Source: Sinosporangium album (GTDB taxonomy: Bacteria; Actinomycetota; Actinomycetes; Streptosporangiales; Streptosporangiaceae). Taken from it: a DNA stretch of 64,000 bases. The translations under genes were made by a program, and so were the position numbers. Each line of letters opens with the position of its first letter. Position 1 is the stretch's first letter. Location of the stretch: the NCBI RefSeq assembly GCF_900100605.1, contig NZ_FNCN01000003.1:310001-374000 (forward strand), written 5' to 3'. Under the pieces are notes generated by a model, which ran no database searches, was not told where the DNA came from, and saw nothing but the letters and a program-made list of their open reading frames with translations. This document shows, in pieces, positions 32,861 to 42,075 of the stretch.

Positions 32861-34964
32861 TCACGAGTCCGAGTCGTCCTCCAGGCCGAGGGTGATGGCC
32901 TCCTCCAGCGTGAGCCGTCGGCCCTCCGTGAACTGCTCCTCGAAGACGTCCTCACCGATGTCCCTTGCACTCCTTCACGCACTGCTTGTGCTCCTCGTTG
33001 AGGAACGGGCTGCCGAAGAGCGGCAAACCGAACAGCTTCCAGTTGCTATCGGTCGCTCCCAGCAGTTGCGTGGCCCGGTGCGGGTTGCCGCCCGTGGCGA
33101 AGATCCGAGCCAACGTCTCCAGGCACATCAACGTGCCGATGACGTCGTGGAAGTGCAGCTTGATGCGCAATCCCTCACGGGCGCTGCCCGCGGCCTGCGC
33201 GATGTGCCCGCTCTTGATCTGAGCCTCGGCCATGGCCCACAGCGCGTGCGAGCGCAGCCACAGCTCACCCCGCTGCTTGCAGAGCTTCAGGCAGTCACGC
33301 AGCAGGCTCTCGGCCTCCTCCGGCTCGTTCTGAGCGGTGAGCACGAAAGACAGCTCGACGATCGCGGGGAGCAGCCCCGGGTTCAACTCGCGCTCGGTGC
33401 CGCCCCGGTGGAAGTCTATGGCGACGCCGAGCAGCGCGGTCGCCTTCTGCAGATCGCCCTGGAACATGGCCGCGGTGCCCTGCATCTTCGTCGCGAGGAT
33501 CACCGCGGCGGAGTCGCCCACGCGCACCGCCTCGCTGCTGCACTCCTCGGCGTACTGTATCGCCGACGCGATGTCGCCCTGCGTGCTGCACACATAGGAC
33601 ATCACCCACAGCGCCTTGCAGCGGGCCTTGCTCGGGTCGGGGTTGGCCTGCAGCGACCGCTCCAGGTAGAGCCGCCCCTCCCGCGCGAACCCGCACGCCA
33701 CCCACATGAACCACAGCGACGACGTCAGCTCCAGCGCCACCATGCTCTCGCCCGGCGTCGCCAGGCAGTAGTTGAGCGCGGCCCGGATGTTGTCGTGCTC
33801 CTGGCGCATCCGGATGAACCAGTACGCCTGCCGCGGACCCGACCAAGCGCTCTCGCCCCGCTGGGCGAGGCCGAGGTAGTAGTCGCGGTGCCGCCGCCGG
33901 ATCTGGTCGGTCTGGCCGAGCTTGTCGAGCCACTGCTCGCCGTAGTCCCGCAGCGTGTCCACGAGGCGGTATCTCACGCCGGCGTGGTTGGTCTCGCTGA
34001 GCAGGATCGACTTCTCGACCAGCCCTGTCACGAGGTCCATGATGTCGTCGGGGTCGAGGCTGTCGACGGTGCACACATAGCGCGCCGCGTCCAGCTCGAA
34101 GTCGCCCGCGAAGATCGACAGCCGGGCCCACAGCAGCCGCTCGGCGGGCTCGCACAGTTCGTGGCTCCACCCGATCGCCGCGCGCAGCGTCTGATGGCGC
34201 GGCAGTGCCGTACGGCTGGCGCCCGCGAGCAGGCTGAACCGGTCGGCGAGCAGCGCGAGGATCTGCTCGACCGACAGGGCGCGCAGACGCACCGCCGCGA
34301 GTTCGATGGCCAGCGGGATGCCGTCGAGGCGGCGGCACAGCTCGGCGACGGGCCCGATGTTGTCCTCGTCCAGCTCGAAGTCGGGCACCACGGCTCCGGC
34401 CCTGGCGGTGAAGAGCTGCACCGACTCATTGGTGAACAGGCTCTCGCTCGGGTCGTCGCCGGGCACGGCGAGCGGCGGCACGGCGACCACATGCTCGAAC
34501 GGAAGCTGGAGCGACTGGCGGCTGGTCGCCAGGATGTGGAGGTGCTCGGAACGTTTGAGCAGGTCGTCGATGAGCGTCGCGCACGCCTCGACGAGGTGCT
34601 CGCAGGTGTCGAGGATGAGCAGCATGTCGCGGTCGCCCACCCAGTCGCTCAGGGTGTCGCTTCCGGAGCGCGGCGACTGGTCGGCGATGCCGAGCGCGGA
34701 GGTGATGGTGTGCTTCACCATTCCCGCGTCCTGCAGGCGGGCGAGGTCGGCGAACCAGACGCCGTCGCGGTATTGTCCGCGGACCTGGTGGGCCAGGCGC
34801 AATGCGGTGCGGGATTTGCCGACTCCGCCGATTCCCGTCACCGTGACCAGGCGTGATTCGCGCAGGTGCCTTTTCAGATTGGCCAACAGGCGGGTTCGGC
34901 CGACAAAACTGGTGAGTTCGGCGGGGAGATTTCCTTCCCGCCGCCATCCTGTTGGCGTTGCCAT
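32861..34964 (-). CDS. NB-ARC ATPase with TPR-like repeats, C terminus frameshifted
   Basis: A cytosolic signal-transduction ATPase of the AfsR/LuxR-associated NB-ARC type. Walker A is GIGGVGKSRTA (Lys50) and Walker B is MLLILDTCEHLVEA; sensor segments ILATSRQSL and GIPLAIELAA follow. Residues about 350-650 form helical TPR-like repeats. The reading frame from ATG 34964 closes at 32952 after 670 residues, but one base earlier in the other frame (junction near 32963) the sequence continues as DIGEDVFEEQFTEGRRLTLEEAITLGL to a TGA at 32861-32863. That is exactly the usual family ending. No DNA-binding domain is present at either end. A one-base insertion, sequencing error or true frameshift is possible. 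Confidence 0.82.
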
Positions 34965-35068
34965 CGCCGCCTCATCGTGGGTTGCCGGAAGCTGCTACGG
35001 CATCGTACCCCGCTTGTTGTCAGCTGTCCTTTCTGCCATAGATGCGCGGTGGTGACGTTTCCAACCTG

Positions 35069-35083
35069 GGGAGAAAGTCTCCC
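35069..35083. promoter_or_regulatory. Perfect inverted repeat between divergent genes
   Basis: GGGAGA-AAG-TCTCCC lies in the 143-bp spacer between the NB-ARC gene (-) and the small conserved gene (+), 13 bp before a TAGAAT -10-like element. It could be an operator for either promoter. Confidence 0.35.
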
Positions 35084-35095
35084 TCCCTGGATCGA

Positions 35096-35101
35096 TAGAA
35101 T
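35096..35101 (+). promoter_or_regulatory. -10 element for a leaderless transcript
   Basis: TAGAAT ends six bases before GTG 35108, the distance expected if transcription starts at the GTG itself. There is no Shine-Dalgarno sequence in the short spacer. Confidence 0.5.
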
Positions 35102-35107
35102 GCACGT

Positions 35108-35272
35108 GTGACAGTTCAGGGCCCCGATGAGTTGCGGCCGGTCGACCTCTTCGAGGACGGCCCGCCTGTGCTTCCGGACCAGACGGTCGACGAGAGCGAT
35201 GTCGGCTGGGGTGAGTGGAGCGAGGCCGACGACACGGCACGTCTACTTGAGGAACGTCCGCCCCACTGGTGA
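35108..35272 (+). CDS. Conserved small acidic protein, unknown function
   Basis: A 54-residue protein rich in Asp and Glu. Its pattern, DLFEDGPPVLPDQTVDESD, then DVGWGEW, then ERPPHW at the end, resembles a small actinobacterial protein family that I know only as hypothetical. The GTG start lacks a ribosome site but sits six bases after a TAGAAT element, which points to leaderless translation. It is divergent from the NB-ARC gene. The absence of a signal peptide and the strong negative charge suggest a soluble, possibly disordered, cytosolic protein. Confidence 0.72.
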   Translation: MTVQGPDELRPVDLFEDGPPVLPDQTVDESDVGWGEWSEADDTARLLEERPPHW

Positions 35273-35383
35273 GCCGCCCCACTGTGAGGTGCCCCCCTCT
35301 GGTGAGGCCCCTGCCGACCCGGGGCGTGCCCGGCCGGGCACGCCCCGGCGGGCGACCACCTGTTGGACGACCCGGGCGACCGC

Positions 35384-36361
35384 CTAGGAGACGACGTCCT
35401 TGCGGCGGAACCGGCGGAACGCCAGAGCCGTCAGCACCACCCCATAGGTCACCGACAGGGCGGCACCTCTCACCATCCCGCTCCAATCGAGATCCACGCC
35501 GAGTGCGTAGATCCACGCGGTGTTCCAGAACGTGGGAAGGAACTCCCGCAGTGACCCGAGCACTTCGACGGCCTGCAGGATGTTGCTCACGACGACGAGG
35601 CCGACGGCGCCGCCGACCGCGCCGAGCGGGGAGTCCGTCATGGTCGACAGCAGGAAGGCGAGCGCCGCCACCGTCAACTGGTTGAGCAGGATGTAGCCGA
35701 CGATGACGGCGAAACGCGGCAGCACCGCCGCGGCCTCGATCGTCTCTCCGGTGAAGGGCACCCGCACGTCGTCCCAGCCGAAGGCCACCGTGCCGGCCAG
35801 CAGCGCCATCAGCGGCACGGTGATGACCGCGGCCGCCGCGTAGCCGAACGCCACGACGAGTTTGCGCCCCAGGAGCCGGTCCCTGGGCACCGGCGCCGCC
35901 AGCAGATAGCGCAGCGACGACCAGTTCGCCTCGCTCGCCACGGTGTCCCCGCAGAACAGCGCGACGGCCACCACGAGCAGGAAGCTCGCCGACACGAACA
36001 GCGTGAAGATCGAGAAGTTCAGCGCGCTCTCGGTGGCGAGATCGCTCATGGACAGGCCGCTGCCCTGCGTCGTCCTCTCCGGAGCCAGCGAGAAGGCCGC
36101 CACGAGGATCCAGGGGAGGGCGGCCAGCAAGGCGAACATGACGGTGGTGCGCCGCCTGCGGCCCTGCCGTACGAACTCCACGCGGAGGGGCAGGGTGCGG
36201 CGGGGCGCGTAGCCGCGGGCCTCGCCGTGCGGGCCGTACGGCTCGCGCCGCCCGGGCGGCGCGAGCTCCGCGGGGGCCGCGGGGGCCGCGGGGGCCGCGG
36301 GGGCGCTGCCGTTCGCCGGGAGGTCCCCGCGGGGCGCGGCGGTGGCGTGTTCCCGGCTCAA
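35384..36361 (-). CDS. ABC transporter permease (ABC-2 type)
   Basis: A 325-residue permease with a long Ala/Pro/Arg-rich cytosolic N-terminus (about 75 residues) and six predicted transmembrane helices, the layout of ABC-2 type exporters. The second helix is preceded by a conserved-looking loop GDTVASEANWSSLRYLLAAPVPRDRLLGRKL, the usual coupling region. The start is a TTG that overlaps the TGA of the upstream ATPase-hydrolase gene by four bases, so the two are translationally coupled and form one exporter. DNA 36269-36304 is a GGGGGCCGC tandem repeat encoding Ala-Ala-Pro units. The exported substrate is unknown. Confidence 0.85.
   Translation of the reverse strand: MSREHATAAPRGDLPANGSAPAAPAAPAAPAELAPPGRREPYGPHGEARGYAPRRTLPLRVEFVRQGRRRRTTVMFALLAALPWILVAAFSLAPERTTQGSGLSMSDLATESALNFSIFTLFVSASFLLVVAVALFCGDTVASEANWSSLRYLLAAPVPRDRLLGRKLVVAFGYAAAAVITVPLMALLAGTVAFGWDDVRVPFTGETIEAAAVLPRFAVIVGYILLNQLTVAALAFLLSTMTDSPLGAVGGAVGLVVVSNILQAVEVLGSLREFLPTFWNTAWIYALGVDLDWSGMVRGAALSVTYGVVLTALAFRRFRRKDVVS
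36269..36304. repeat. GGGGGCCGC tandem repeat in permease N-terminus
   Basis: Four nine-base units coding for Ala-Ala-Pro triplets near the start of the permease; the nine-base length preserves frame. Confidence 0.6.
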
Positions 36362-38907
36362 GCGTTCTCTCCGATCAGGTCGAGGAATACGTCCTCAAGG
36401 CGTGGCGCGGCGGCGCCGGCGCCGGCGCGGGAGCCGAGCAGCTCCTCGACCGGCCCGGTGGTCACCAGGCGGCCCCGGTGCATGACCACCACGTGGCTGC
36501 AGGTCTGCTCCACCTCGGCGAGGAGGTGGCTGGACACGATGACCGTACGGCCCTGCCGGGCGTAGCGGATGAGCACCTCCCGCATCTCCCTGATCTGCGG
36601 CGGGTCGAGCCCGTTGGCCGGTTCGTCGAGCACGAGCAGGTCCGGCAGGCCCAGCATGGCCTGGGCGATGGCGAGCCGCTGCCGCATGCCCTGGGAGTAG
36701 GTCCGCACCGCGCGGTCGAGAGCCGCGCCGAGCCCGGCGATCTCCAGGGCCTCGTCCAGGTGGGCGTCCTCGGACGCGCGGCCCGTGGCACGCCAGTACA
36801 GGTCGAGGTTGGCGCGGCCGGTCAGGTGGGGGAGGAAGCCGGGCCCTTCGACGAAGGAGCCGAGGCGCGAGAGCACGGGGGCGCCGGGGGTGACGCGGTG
36901 GCCGAAGATGCGGATCTCGCCCGCGTCCGGTTGGATCAGCCCCATCAGCATGCGCATCGTGGTGGTCTTGCCCGCGCCGTTCGGCCCGAGCAGCCCCAGC
37001 ACCTGGCCCTTCTCCACGCGGAAGCCGAGGTCGTTCACGGCGAACTCGCCATTGCGGTAGGCCTTGGTCAGGCCGGTGATGCGCAGCGGCACGTCGGCGA
37101 GGGCCGGGTCCTGCGGCTCTGCGGCGCGGCGCACCCGGCCGGTGAGCAGGATGCCCGCGGCGACGGCCACGGCCGCGAGCGGCAGCGCCCACACCCACCA
37201 CACCAGCCCCTGGGCGGGCGTGGCGAGCGCCGCGACGGTCGGTACGGTGACGGTGGGGGAGGCCAGCGCGACGCGGTGGACGGCGGCCTTCGCCGAGCCG
37301 GTGAAACCGAGGTCGGTCGTCGTGAGTGTCAGCCGGAGCCGGTGGCCGGCGTCGAAGCGGTGGTCGACGGTGGGAAGCGTGATGGTGACGTCGGTGCCGC
37401 TTCCGCCGTCGGGGATCGACACCCGGACCGGGGAGACCAGACCGGCGGGCAGCACCGGGGCGCTGCCCGCGCCGCCCACGTCGTAGAGCTTGGCGAACAG
37501 CGTCACCTCGCCCTCGCCGCTCACCCTCACCTTCGCGGTGGGGGAGCCGGTGAGCTGAAGGGAGGCCGGCAGCGGGGCGGATTCGAAGCTCGCGCTCTGC
37601 CCCGCCATCTCGGTGGCGACGTTCAGCGCGGACGACCCGCCGGCCAGGGCGCCGAAGCCGGGCACCGAGGAGATCGACGCGGGGGAGCCTCCGGCCGGGG
37701 TGGCGACGTGCTGCTCCGGGCCGGTCAGGGCGATGTCGGACCGCTGGACGCCGCTGGTGCCGGGGTAGGCGGGGGCCTCGGCGTGCAGCCGTACGGGCTG
37801 GCGCGTGCCGGGGTCTCGGCCGCCGTCGCGGGTGACGGCGAAGCCGGGGCCCGCGACGGCGCCGCTCTCCTTCTTCAGGTAGCGGTCGAACCAGCCGGTG
37901 ACCTGCTCGTGCAGCCAGTCCACCTCGCCGTCGCCGCCGTCGTGGCCGCCGTCGAACCAGCCGACCCTCACGTCGGCGCCGGTCGTCGCGATCGCCTTGG
38001 CGTTGGCGTCGGCGTGGGACAGGGGGAACAGCGAGTCGCGCTTGCCCTGCAGCAGCAGGGTGGGGATCTTGATCCGGCCCTGGACCGACACCGGGCTCGA
38101 CCGGCGCAGCAGGTCGATCGTCTCCGCGCTCGCCCGCCCGGTCTCGGCAGCCTGCTCGTACACGGAGCAGATCTCCGGCAGGAACCGCCCGCAGCGCACC
38201 TCGTCCGCGCCCTTGGGAAGGGCGGGGGTCGCGGCTGCGCGTCCGCGGTCGGCGGGAGGGGCCGCGGCCTGGCCGCCTCTGCTGAAGAACAGACCGGCCC
38301 ACATCCGCTTGAAAACCCCGGCTTGCGGGCCGGTGCCCCCGCCGTCGGGGAACAGGGCGTCGGCCAGGTCGTACCAGGTGATCTGCGGCACGATCGCGTC
38401 GACGCGGTCGTCGTAGGCGGCGGTCATGAGGGAGACGGCCCCGCCGTACGACCCTCCGGTCATGCCCACGCGCGGGTCGCCCGCCTTGTCCAGCGCCACC
38501 TCGGGGCGCTTCGCCAGCCAGTCGATGAGCTGCCTGGTGTCCTTCACCTCGTAGTCGGGGGAGTTCAGGGCGATTTGCCCGCCCGACCGCCCGAATCCGC
38601 GGGCCGACCACGTGAGTACGGCGTAGCCCTCGGCGGCCAGCCGTACCGCCTCGTCGCGCACGCTCTCCTTGGTGCCGCCGAATCCGTGGCCGAGCAGCAC
38701 GGCGGGGGCGCGCCCGCCTCCGGGCGGGGGATAGAACGTGGCGTCGATATCCACGCGCTGGTCGTCCTTCGGTCCGTCGACGACCGCGATGGTATGCGCC
38801 TGCCCTCTGACCTCGGGCGCGGACGGCCAGGCGATCCAGACCCCCACTCCCGCGAGGGCGACCGCGGCCAGGGCGATCCACACGGCCGGCTTCCCCAGAC
38901 GTCTCAT
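36358..38907 (-). CDS. S15/CocE-type alpha/beta-hydrolase fused to ABC transporter ATPase
   Basis: An 849-residue fusion. A transmembrane helix (about 7-26) is followed by an extracytoplasmic hydrolase with LLGHGFGGTK, nucleophile Ser in MTGGSYGGAVS and HDGGDG near the end of the catalytic domain, plus a beta-sandwich C-terminal part as in X-Pro peptidases. A second helix (VWWVWALPLAAVAVAAGILL) leads to a cytosolic ATPase with Walker A LLGPNGAGKTT, signature YSQGMRQRLAIA and Walker B LLVLDEPANGLDP. The start is ATG 38907, though its ribosome site is weak. Coupled by four-base overlap to the permease. The hydrolase may process the exported molecule outside the membrane; this is inference. Confidence 0.87.
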   Translation of the reverse strand: MRRLGKPAVWIALAAVALAGVGVWIAWPSAPEVRGQAHTIAVVDGPKDDQRVDIDATFYPPPGGGRAPAVLLGHGFGGTKESVRDEAVRLAAEGYAVLTWSARGFGRSGGQIALNSPDYEVKDTRQLIDWLAKRPEVALDKAGDPRVGMTGGSYGGAVSLMTAAYDDRVDAIVPQITWYDLADALFPDGGGTGPQAGVFKRMWAGLFFSRGGQAAAPPADRGRAAATPALPKGADEVRCGRFLPEICSVYEQAAETGRASAETIDLLRRSSPVSVQGRIKIPTLLLQGKRDSLFPLSHADANAKAIATTGADVRVGWFDGGHDGGDGEVDWLHEQVTGWFDRYLKKESGAVAGPGFAVTRDGGRDPGTRQPVRLHAEAPAYPGTSGVQRSDIALTGPEQHVATPAGGSPASISSVPGFGALAGGSSALNVATEMAGQSASFESAPLPASLQLTGSPTAKVRVSGEGEVTLFAKLYDVGGAGSAPVLPAGLVSPVRVSIPDGGSGTDVTITLPTVDHRFDAGHRLRLTLTTTDLGFTGSAKAAVHRVALASPTVTVPTVAALATPAQGLVWWVWALPLAAVAVAAGILLTGRVRRAAEPQDPALADVPLRITGLTKAYRNGEFAVNDLGFRVEKGQVLGLLGPNGAGKTTTMRMLMGLIQPDAGEIRIFGHRVTPGAPVLSRLGSFVEGPGFLPHLTGRANLDLYWRATGRASEDAHLDEALEIAGLGAALDRAVRTYSQGMRQRLAIAQAMLGLPDLLVLDEPANGLDPPQIREMREVLIRYARQGRTVIVSSHLLAEVEQTCSHVVVMHRGRLVTTGPVEELLGSRAGAGAAAPRLEDVFLDLIGENA

Positions 38908-39186
38908 GCGCGAAGCGTAGCGGCGGCAACTGAGAACGTACTGAGAAGGCGCGAGGGTCGGCCCGGAGATCGGCCCGGAAATCGGCGCGGGGGCGGTGGA
39001 GAGCGGGGGTGGAGAGCGGGGGTGGAGGAAGCACGGAGCGGGGTGGAGGAAGTACGGAGCGAATACGAGCAACGGCAGTGGAGGAGTCGTGCGCGGATCA
39101 GGGATAACGTACGGGTTTCTCCTGATTGCGGCAGCGGTATCGGGCGGGCATCATGTCGAGGCGTGAAGCCACGAACAAGTAGCAGG

Positions 39187-40335
39187 ATGACCGGTTGGGC
39201 GCGTAGCCCGCTGAAGTCGGCCGCCGCCTGGGCCCTGCCGTACTGGACGAGGGGGGAGCCGGGGCGCGAGACGCCGAGCGACCTGTTCAGAGTGCTCTAT
39301 CTGGGATGGGCCGTAGCGCTGACACTCAAGGTGCTCGGCTCGTCGTGGGACGTGTCGTGGCACTTCAAATGGCTCCGCGACGACCTCGCCCCGCCGCACC
39401 TCATCAACACCGTCGGCACCGTGATCGTCGTCGCGCTCACCATCGTGCACGGCTACACGGGATACGGCGTCGACCGTACGGCGCTGCGCCTGATCCAGGT
39501 CGGCACGGGCGTCTTCCTCGTCGCCGTCCCCCTCGACCTGATCAACCACCGCGTCAACGGGCTCGACATCACGTCGTGGAGCCCGTCGCACATGCTCCTC
39601 TACATCGGCACCGCGCTCATGATCGGGGGCGTGATCCGGGGATGGTTCGTGGGCGCGCCCGAGGGGCGGACACGCACGGTCATGCTCGGGGCGCTGTTCC
39701 TGTTCTGTCTGGAGAACACCTGGTTCCCCAGCCAGCATCAGGAATACGGGGTCTTCGGCATCCACGCCTGGGACCGCGGCGAGCCGTACGCCGAGCCGAT
39801 CCTGCTCCAGTTCGCCGCCGACCAGATGGGCCGCTCCGTCGACCGGAACATGGTGGTGGCCTTCTCGCTGCCGGCTCCGGACTACCTCTACCCGGTTTAC
39901 GCGACGGCGGTCTGCATGCTCGTGCTCGTGCTCGCCCGCCTGATGATCGGCAGGGCCTGGAGCGCGACGCTCATCGCCGCGGGCTACGTCGCCTACCGGG
40001 TGCTGATCTGGCCGCTGCTCATGGTGGCCGACTTCCCCATCTCCGCCGTCCCGTTCTTCCTGCTGGGCGCGGCGGTCTGCGTCGACCTGGCCTTCTACAT
40101 CAAGGTGCCCGTACTGCGGGCCGTCGTCGGGGCCGCCCTCGTCACGGCGGGCTCCTACCTGTCGCTGAACCTTCAGCACACCCTGCTGGACTCGCCGCCC
40201 TTGGCCAACACCTCCGCCATCGCGGCAGGGGGCCTGCTGCTGGCGGTGTGGCTGGGCGGCGAGTGGTTCGTCCAGCGCTACAGACTGCGGGGTCAGCCCA
40301 CGGGGGCGCGCGTCAGCGCGACCGCCACCCCGTAG
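39187..40335 (+). CDS. Polytopic membrane protein of unknown function
   Basis: A 382-residue protein with about ten predicted transmembrane helices. I do not recognise a family. Features are a cytosolic N-terminus, an early SSWDVSWHFKWLRDD loop, an extramembrane stretch with WFPSQHQEYGVFGIHAWDRGEP after helix 5, and several histidines near membrane edges. It lies next to a copC-copD pair in convergent orientation and its last 43 bp overlap the copD 3' end, so a role in metal or haem handling is conceivable but unproven. The start could instead be GTG 39163, 24 bases upstream; neither has an ideal ribosome site. Confidence 0.72.
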   Translation: MTGWARSPLKSAAAWALPYWTRGEPGRETPSDLFRVLYLGWAVALTLKVLGSSWDVSWHFKWLRDDLAPPHLINTVGTVIVVALTIVHGYTGYGVDRTALRLIQVGTGVFLVAVPLDLINHRVNGLDITSWSPSHMLLYIGTALMIGGVIRGWFVGAPEGRTRTVMLGALFLFCLENTWFPSQHQEYGVFGIHAWDRGEPYAEPILLQFAADQMGRSVDRNMVVAFSLPAPDYLYPVYATAVCMLVLVLARLMIGRAWSATLIAAGYVAYRVLIWPLLMVADFPISAVPFFLLGAAVCVDLAFYIKVPVLRAVVGAALVTAGSYLSLNLQHTLLDSPPLANTSAIAAGGLLLAVWLGGEWFVQRYRLRGQPTGARVSATATP

Positions 40336-41357
40336 GCCAGCCCCATGATGAAGATCTCCGCCGCCGCCCACGTGGCGACCGCCGTGCCCTCGCGGCGCTC
40401 CACCTTCGGCAGCAGCCGGAACCTGATGTGGGCGGCGATCGGCACCAGCATCGCGGTGAACACGACCTTCGCGATCAGCAGCCACCCGTAGCCCGTGGTC
40501 ACGAGCGCCCCCGGCAACTCCACGCCGGGGGTCAGCGCCATCGTCGACAGGCCGCTCACCAAGCCCGACACGCTCACCACCACCAGGCAGACCGAGGCCA
40601 GCTTGGAGAATTTCGGCAGCGTCGACGCCAGCAACTCCCGATCCCAGGCGACGAACAGCATCGTGGCCAGCAGGCCGCCGGTCCACAGCGCGGCCCCCAG
40701 CACGTGCAGCTCCATCGAGATCATGATGGGGTCGTGCCACACGGAGTCGACCGCGTGGCCCGTGACGGGGATCGGCAGCAGCCCGAACAGCGCGATCACG
40801 ATGCGCATCTCGGCGGGCACGCTCTCGCCGAACCGCAGCGCGAGCAGTCCGATGCCCGCGCTCGCCAGCGCGCACGCCGCGCTGAACAGCAGGCCCTGCC
40901 CGGCTCCGACGCCGCTCACATAGTCGATCACCATGCCGATCGTCGGCACCTGGCCCGGGTTGAGCTCGGCCGTCTGGAACACGATCGTCACCAGCGCGCA
41001 CAGCGCCCACACCCACGCCAGGGACACCGCGAGCGGGCGGGCCCGGCGCATGACCGGCTCGGTGCGGTCGGGGGCCCCGAAGCCCAGCAGCTTCGGTAGC
41101 ACCGTCAGCCCGACGACCGCCACGGCGGCCAGGTCGATCATCGCCCGGACGAAGGGCAGGCCGTGCGCGACCAGGGGGCCGGGCATCGGGATGCCCGGCG
41201 CTGCCTCCTCGCCGGTGAACGCGCTCGCCACCAGGACGGCCGCGGTCGTGCTCGACACCAGGCCGAAGACCATGAGGCGGCGCACCGCGGCGCCGCCGCG
41301 GGCGCCTTCCTCGACGGCGGGGGCGGGATCGGGGGCGGAGTCGGTGGTCACGGTCAT
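40293..41357 (-). CDS. copD: CopD family copper-resistance membrane protein
   Basis: A 354-residue membrane protein with about eight predicted transmembrane helices. The conserved CopD part includes VWHDPIMISMELHVLGAALWTGGLL, where histidines at membrane level could ligate copper, and the GYGWLLIAKVVFTAMLVPIAAHIRFRLLP segment. It is thought to import copper passed from periplasmic CopC. Its ATG overlaps the copC TGA (ATGA), so the two are coupled. The 3' end runs into the convergent gene of an unknown membrane protein. Confidence 0.85.
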   Translation of the reverse strand: MTVTTDSAPDPAPAVEEGARGGAAVRRLMVFGLVSSTTAAVLVASAFTGEEAAPGIPMPGPLVAHGLPFVRAMIDLAAVAVVGLTVLPKLLGFGAPDRTEPVMRRARPLAVSLAWVWALCALVTIVFQTAELNPGQVPTIGMVIDYVSGVGAGQGLLFSAACALASAGIGLLALRFGESVPAEMRIVIALFGLLPIPVTGHAVDSVWHDPIMISMELHVLGAALWTGGLLATMLFVAWDRELLASTLPKFSKLASVCLVVVSVSGLVSGLSTMALTPGVELPGALVTTGYGWLLIAKVVFTAMLVPIAAHIRFRLLPKVERREGTAVATWAAAEIFIMGLAYGVAVALTRAPVG

Positions 41358-41977
41358 CCCGCCACGCCCTCCTGCGGTCGCTCGCCGCTCGGCCTGGCCC
41401 GGCGCAGTGCCACGATCGTGCCGATGCCGAGCAGGACCAGCGCCGCCGCGACCCACACCACGGCCATGGCGGCTCCGCCGTTCTGGGCGGCTTCGGCCGC
41501 CTGCGCGCTGAGGTCGGGGCCTTGAGGCGCGGCGGGGGAGGCGGGGGCCGCCGCGGACGCCGTCGCCGCGGGCTCGGCCGACTGCCCGGCGTCTTCGGGT
41601 CGCGCTCCCGGACCGTCCTGGGAGAGCTTGAAGGTGATCTTGCCGGAGATCGGGTGCCCGTCTGCGGACAGGACGCGGTAGCCCACCACGTATTCGCCCG
41701 CGGGGCCCAAGGGGCGCACCTTGGCCGTGACCTTGGGGCCGTCGACCTCGGGCTTGCCCTCCTCCCAGCGCGACTCGCCGGGACCGATCACCGTCACCTG
41801 GGAGAAACCCTGCCTGACCGTCTGGTCGAACTCCAGCGTGATCGTGTCCGGCGCCTCCGCGATCGTGGCACCGTCCTTCGGATCGCTGCCCGTCAGCACG
41901 TTGTGGGCCTGTGCCGGAGAGGCGCCCACCAGCAGCGCAGCCCCCGCGAGCATCAGGGCCGTGAGAAGCCGTCTCAC
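41354..41977 (-). CDS. copC: CopC-domain copper-binding protein, membrane-anchored
   Basis: A 207-residue exported protein. The signal peptide ends AQA, leaving a mature N-terminal His (AHNVLTGSDPKDG), the usual first Cu(II) ligand of CopC. The second His and an Asp lie in YRVLSADGHPISG. A Pro/Ala-rich linker (about 125-165) leads to a C-terminal transmembrane helix. I chose GTG 41977, giving MRRLLTALML, because AGGGAAGG lies eight bases upstream; longer starts would put the ribosome site inside the gene. It probably feeds copper to the coupled CopD. Five hairpins lie upstream between this gene and the chitinase gene. Confidence 0.88.
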   Translation of the reverse strand: MRRLLTALMLAGAALLVGASPAQAHNVLTGSDPKDGATIAEAPDTITLEFDQTVRQGFSQVTVIGPGESRWEEGKPEVDGPKVTAKVRPLGPAGEYVVGYRVLSADGHPISGKITFKLSQDGPGARPEDAGQSAEPAATASAAAPASPAAPQGPDLSAQAAEAAQNGGAAMAVVWVAAALVLLGIGTIVALRRARPSGERPQEGVAG

Positions 41978-42075
41978 GCTTTTGACCTTCCCTAGGAATT
42001 CTGTCAACGAGGACATGGTGCCACTCACGGGCCGCCCCTGGCGTCAGGGCAAACCCTGATGCTTGGAACAAAACG

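Noticed and set aside
32955-32970. Programmed ribosomal frameshift in the NB-ARC gene
   Set aside because: There is no classical slippery heptamer followed by a pseudoknot that I can show; a sequence error or mutation is simpler.
36478-39186. Long plus-strand extension in front of the polytopic membrane protein
   Set aside because: It runs antisense through the ABC-hydrolase gene; the membrane protein's helices begin only after ATG 39187.
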